Below are positions 62,565 to 64,000 of a stretch of 64,000 nt of DNA, one piece after another (within the stretch, counting starts at the first letter, position 1; each line of letters begins with the position of its first letter). The notes under the pieces are model-generated. The model was not told where the DNA came from, searched no databases, and saw nothing but the letters and a program-made list of their open reading frames with translations. Position numbers and translations under genes: made by a program. The DNA is from an uncultured Salinisphaerales bacterium. Its GTDB lineage: Bacteria > Pseudomonadota > Gammaproteobacteria > Nevskiales > CAJXLF01. The DNA lies in the NCBI GenBank assembly GCA_913055805.1, contig CAJXLF010000001.1, forward strand, positions 210,761 through 274,760, read 5' to 3'.

Positions 62565-63929
62565 TCATGCGGCGTTGGCGCGCTCCAGCAGTGCGTCAAA
62601 TTCTGACTGTATATAGGCGCCCAGTTTTTCCGGATCCGGCAGCATGCGGGCGTCGGCAGCTATACCTATGTGGGCATTGCCGGCATAGCGCATGGCTGAT
62701 ATCGAAAGGCCGATACCGTGATAGATGATGTTCATGGGATAAGCGGCCAGTATGCGGTAGCCGGCCACACTGACCTGTCGCACCGGCCCGGGCATATAGG
62801 TGGTGATGGCGCTGGCGGTGGCCAGGATGCGTCCGGAATTCATCAGCCGCAGGCCGGCCCGGGCGGCCAGATCCACCAGGCGCACAGAAGCGTTCAGCCA
62901 CAGAATTTTCGCCCGTTCCCATTTCGGCGGCAGTTGCCGCTTCAGGGCGCGGGCACAGCGCTGTTTCATCGCTTCCAGCCGTTTGACCGGATCGTCTATG
63001 CGCGTACCCAGGGTGACACGCGTGATGTTGGCCTGATTGGCGGCAGTTTCCTGGGATTCGCTGAACATGGTGGAGATGGGCATGTTCGCGTGCATGGAGC
63101 GTTCCGGGAGCTCGCCTTTTTCCAGCAGGTAGCGGCGCAACGCGCCGGAATATATCGACATCAGGACTTCATTCTCCGAAGAGCCATATCGGCGGTTGAT
63201 TCGCCGGATATCCTTGAGTGAAATGTCCAGCGTAGCGTAGCTGCGCCGGCCAGATATGGGGCCGGTAAAACGCGAGGCCTGGGGCGCGCGTTTGCCGCTT
63301 GGCTTGCCCCGGTAGAGTTGCAGGAACAGCCAGACCAGGCTGATGGCAACAAGGTTATAGAGCAGGCGTATGGGATGTTGCAGCAATCCCTTCAGGCTGA
63401 GCCAGAGACCCTCGGCCACGCCGGGCGTGGGACGTGGCGGCCAGATGGGTTCGACTGAGCCGGTTTCCTCCACTGTGCGGGCAAACATCTTGACGGCGTT
63501 GAGGCCGTCGGCGCAGGCGTGATGAAGTTTCAGAATCAGCGCATGTTGGCCGTTTTCCAGTCCGTCGATGAGATGGAACTCCCACAGGGGTTCAGTGCGA
63601 TCCATGGGCCGGGGGAACAACTTTTCCGCCAATGCGTGCAGCTGCCGGGTGTTGCCCGGTGACTCAAGTACATGGTGGGTGATGTGTTTTTCCACGTCCA
63701 TCCGGCCGTCATTCAGCCAGTAGGGATAGTCGTGAATTAAATGGCTATACCACAGTCGCTGATGATGACGTTCATTACGCAGGGCGCCGATCTTCAGCTG
63801 GGTCAGCAACTCGCGGATGCTGTCTTCGGAACTGGGGCCTTCCAGCATGATCAGCAGCCCCATGTTCAACGGGCATTCGGGGGTTTCCAGTCCGAGGAAC
63901 TGTGCATCGAAGGCGGTTAACTGCTGCAT
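62565..63929 (-). CDS. Wax ester synthase / diacylglycerol acyltransferase (WS/DGAT)
   Basis: 454 aa, the usual size. The catalytic HHxxxDG motif is HHACADG at 136-142. MQQLTAFDAQFLGLETPECP, ANMPISTMF and the C-terminal YPMNIIYHGIGLSISAMRYAG fit the bacterial family. It esterifies acyl-CoA with a fatty alcohol or diacylglycerol to form storage lipids. Its ATG lies inside the end of the upstream gene (13-bp overlap), so translation is probably coupled. Confidence 0.94.
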   Translation of the reverse strand: MQQLTAFDAQFLGLETPECPLNMGLLIMLEGPSSEDSIRELLTQLKIGALRNERHHQRLWYSHLIHDYPYWLNDGRMDVEKHITHHVLESPGNTRQLHALAEKLFPRPMDRTEPLWEFHLIDGLENGQHALILKLHHACADGLNAVKMFARTVEETGSVEPIWPPRPTPGVAEGLWLSLKGLLQHPIRLLYNLVAISLVWLFLQLYRGKPSGKRAPQASRFTGPISGRRSYATLDISLKDIRRINRRYGSSENEVLMSIYSGALRRYLLEKGELPERSMHANMPISTMFSESQETAANQANITRVTLGTRIDDPVKRLEAMKQRCARALKRQLPPKWERAKILWLNASVRLVDLAARAGLRLMNSGRILATASAITTYMPGPVRQVSVAGYRILAAYPMNIIYHGIGLSISAMRYAGNAHIGIAADARMLPDPEKLGAYIQSEFDALLERANAA

Positions 63930-64000
63930 GGCCCGGGTTTTTTTTTGGAAAGCTGGTATAGCTCAGTCAGTGCTTCCTGCATGAGGTCGGCGAAATGATC
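63917..64000 (-). CDS. 3' end of an unidentified gene (runs off the window)
   Basis: Twenty-seven codons are visible (DHFADLMQEALTELYQL, a Lys-rich end, then PGPCSS), with the stop inside the WS/DGAT start. A nine-A run just before the overlap encodes Lys-Lys-Lys. Too short to name. Confidence 0.6.
   Translation of the reverse strand, partial: DHFADLMQEALTELYQLSKKKPGPCSS

Overview
The window is a 64-kb piece of a gammaproteobacterial-type chromosome. This is inferred from gene content only: FadE-type acyl-CoA dehydrogenase, PEP carboxylase, malate synthase G, FolE2, a RegB/RegA-like redox two-component pair and a wax ester synthase. The many lipid genes (FadE, fatty acid desaturase, sterol-desaturase-type hydroxylase, FabH-like synthase, acyl-CoA ligase, PlsC, WS/DGAT, a Baeyer-Villiger-type monooxygenase with hydrolase and dehydrogenase) suggest an aerobic bacterium that uses lipids or hydrocarbons. 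I cannot assign genus or species. No rRNA, tRNA or CRISPR array was recognised.

Layout. 1-13.9 kb: GC-rich core genes (partial fadE, AraC regulator with divergent fatty acid desaturase, ppc, rubredoxin, dienelactone hydrolase, Vgb-like propeller, a minus-strand trio of membrane protein, permease and MipA/OmpV, FabH-like synthase, sterol-desaturase-like protein, GntR regulator). 14.0-34.4 kb: a visibly AT-richer accessory island full of insertion-sequence debris. It carries two giant divergent Sec-exported RHS/YD-repeat proteins: a 2232-residue SpvB/FG-GAP/RHS protein on the minus strand and a 2498-residue propeller/Ig/NHL/RHS protein on the plus strand. Each is followed by a small membrane protein placed like an immunity gene. 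The island also holds an orphan RHS tip, a lone Xre/MbcA/ParS-type antitoxin, an IS3 element that seems to split a small gene, and a 58-bp dyad-symmetric array of GTTGTAA boxes. GTGTCAGTAA-type repeats occur near both edges. 34.4-42.6 kb: a minus-strand run (glcB, an unusual zinc-ribbon trypsin-like protease, AGCS symporter, CPXCG protein, exported msrA/msrB, regA/regB). 42.8-64 kb: core genes again, with folE2, a Tat-exported phosphoesterase, the BVMO/SDR/TetR/hydrolase module, HIT, moaB, a DUF4399 lipoprotein, PlsC, a DUF1501/DUF1800 pair, acyl-CoA ligase, DAHP synthase, GST, NUDIX and WS/DGAT.

How the genes fit together. The flanks describe acetyl-CoA-centred carbon use: acyl-CoA ligase and FadE feed beta-oxidation, malate synthase G completes the glyoxylate route, PEP carboxylase is anaplerotic, and WS/DGAT stores surplus acyl groups. 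The island is most simply read as a polymorphic-toxin or cell-surface-interaction locus, but without VgrG, PAAR or EagR genes nearby, so its delivery route is unclear.

Two non-coding signals stand out. One is a family of short hairpins (50.66-51.09 kb, also 43.67-43.85 kb) whose stems differ between copies by compensatory changes. The other is a 148-149-bp tandem repeat in which the 3' end of folE2 is present three times with these hairpins between the copies.
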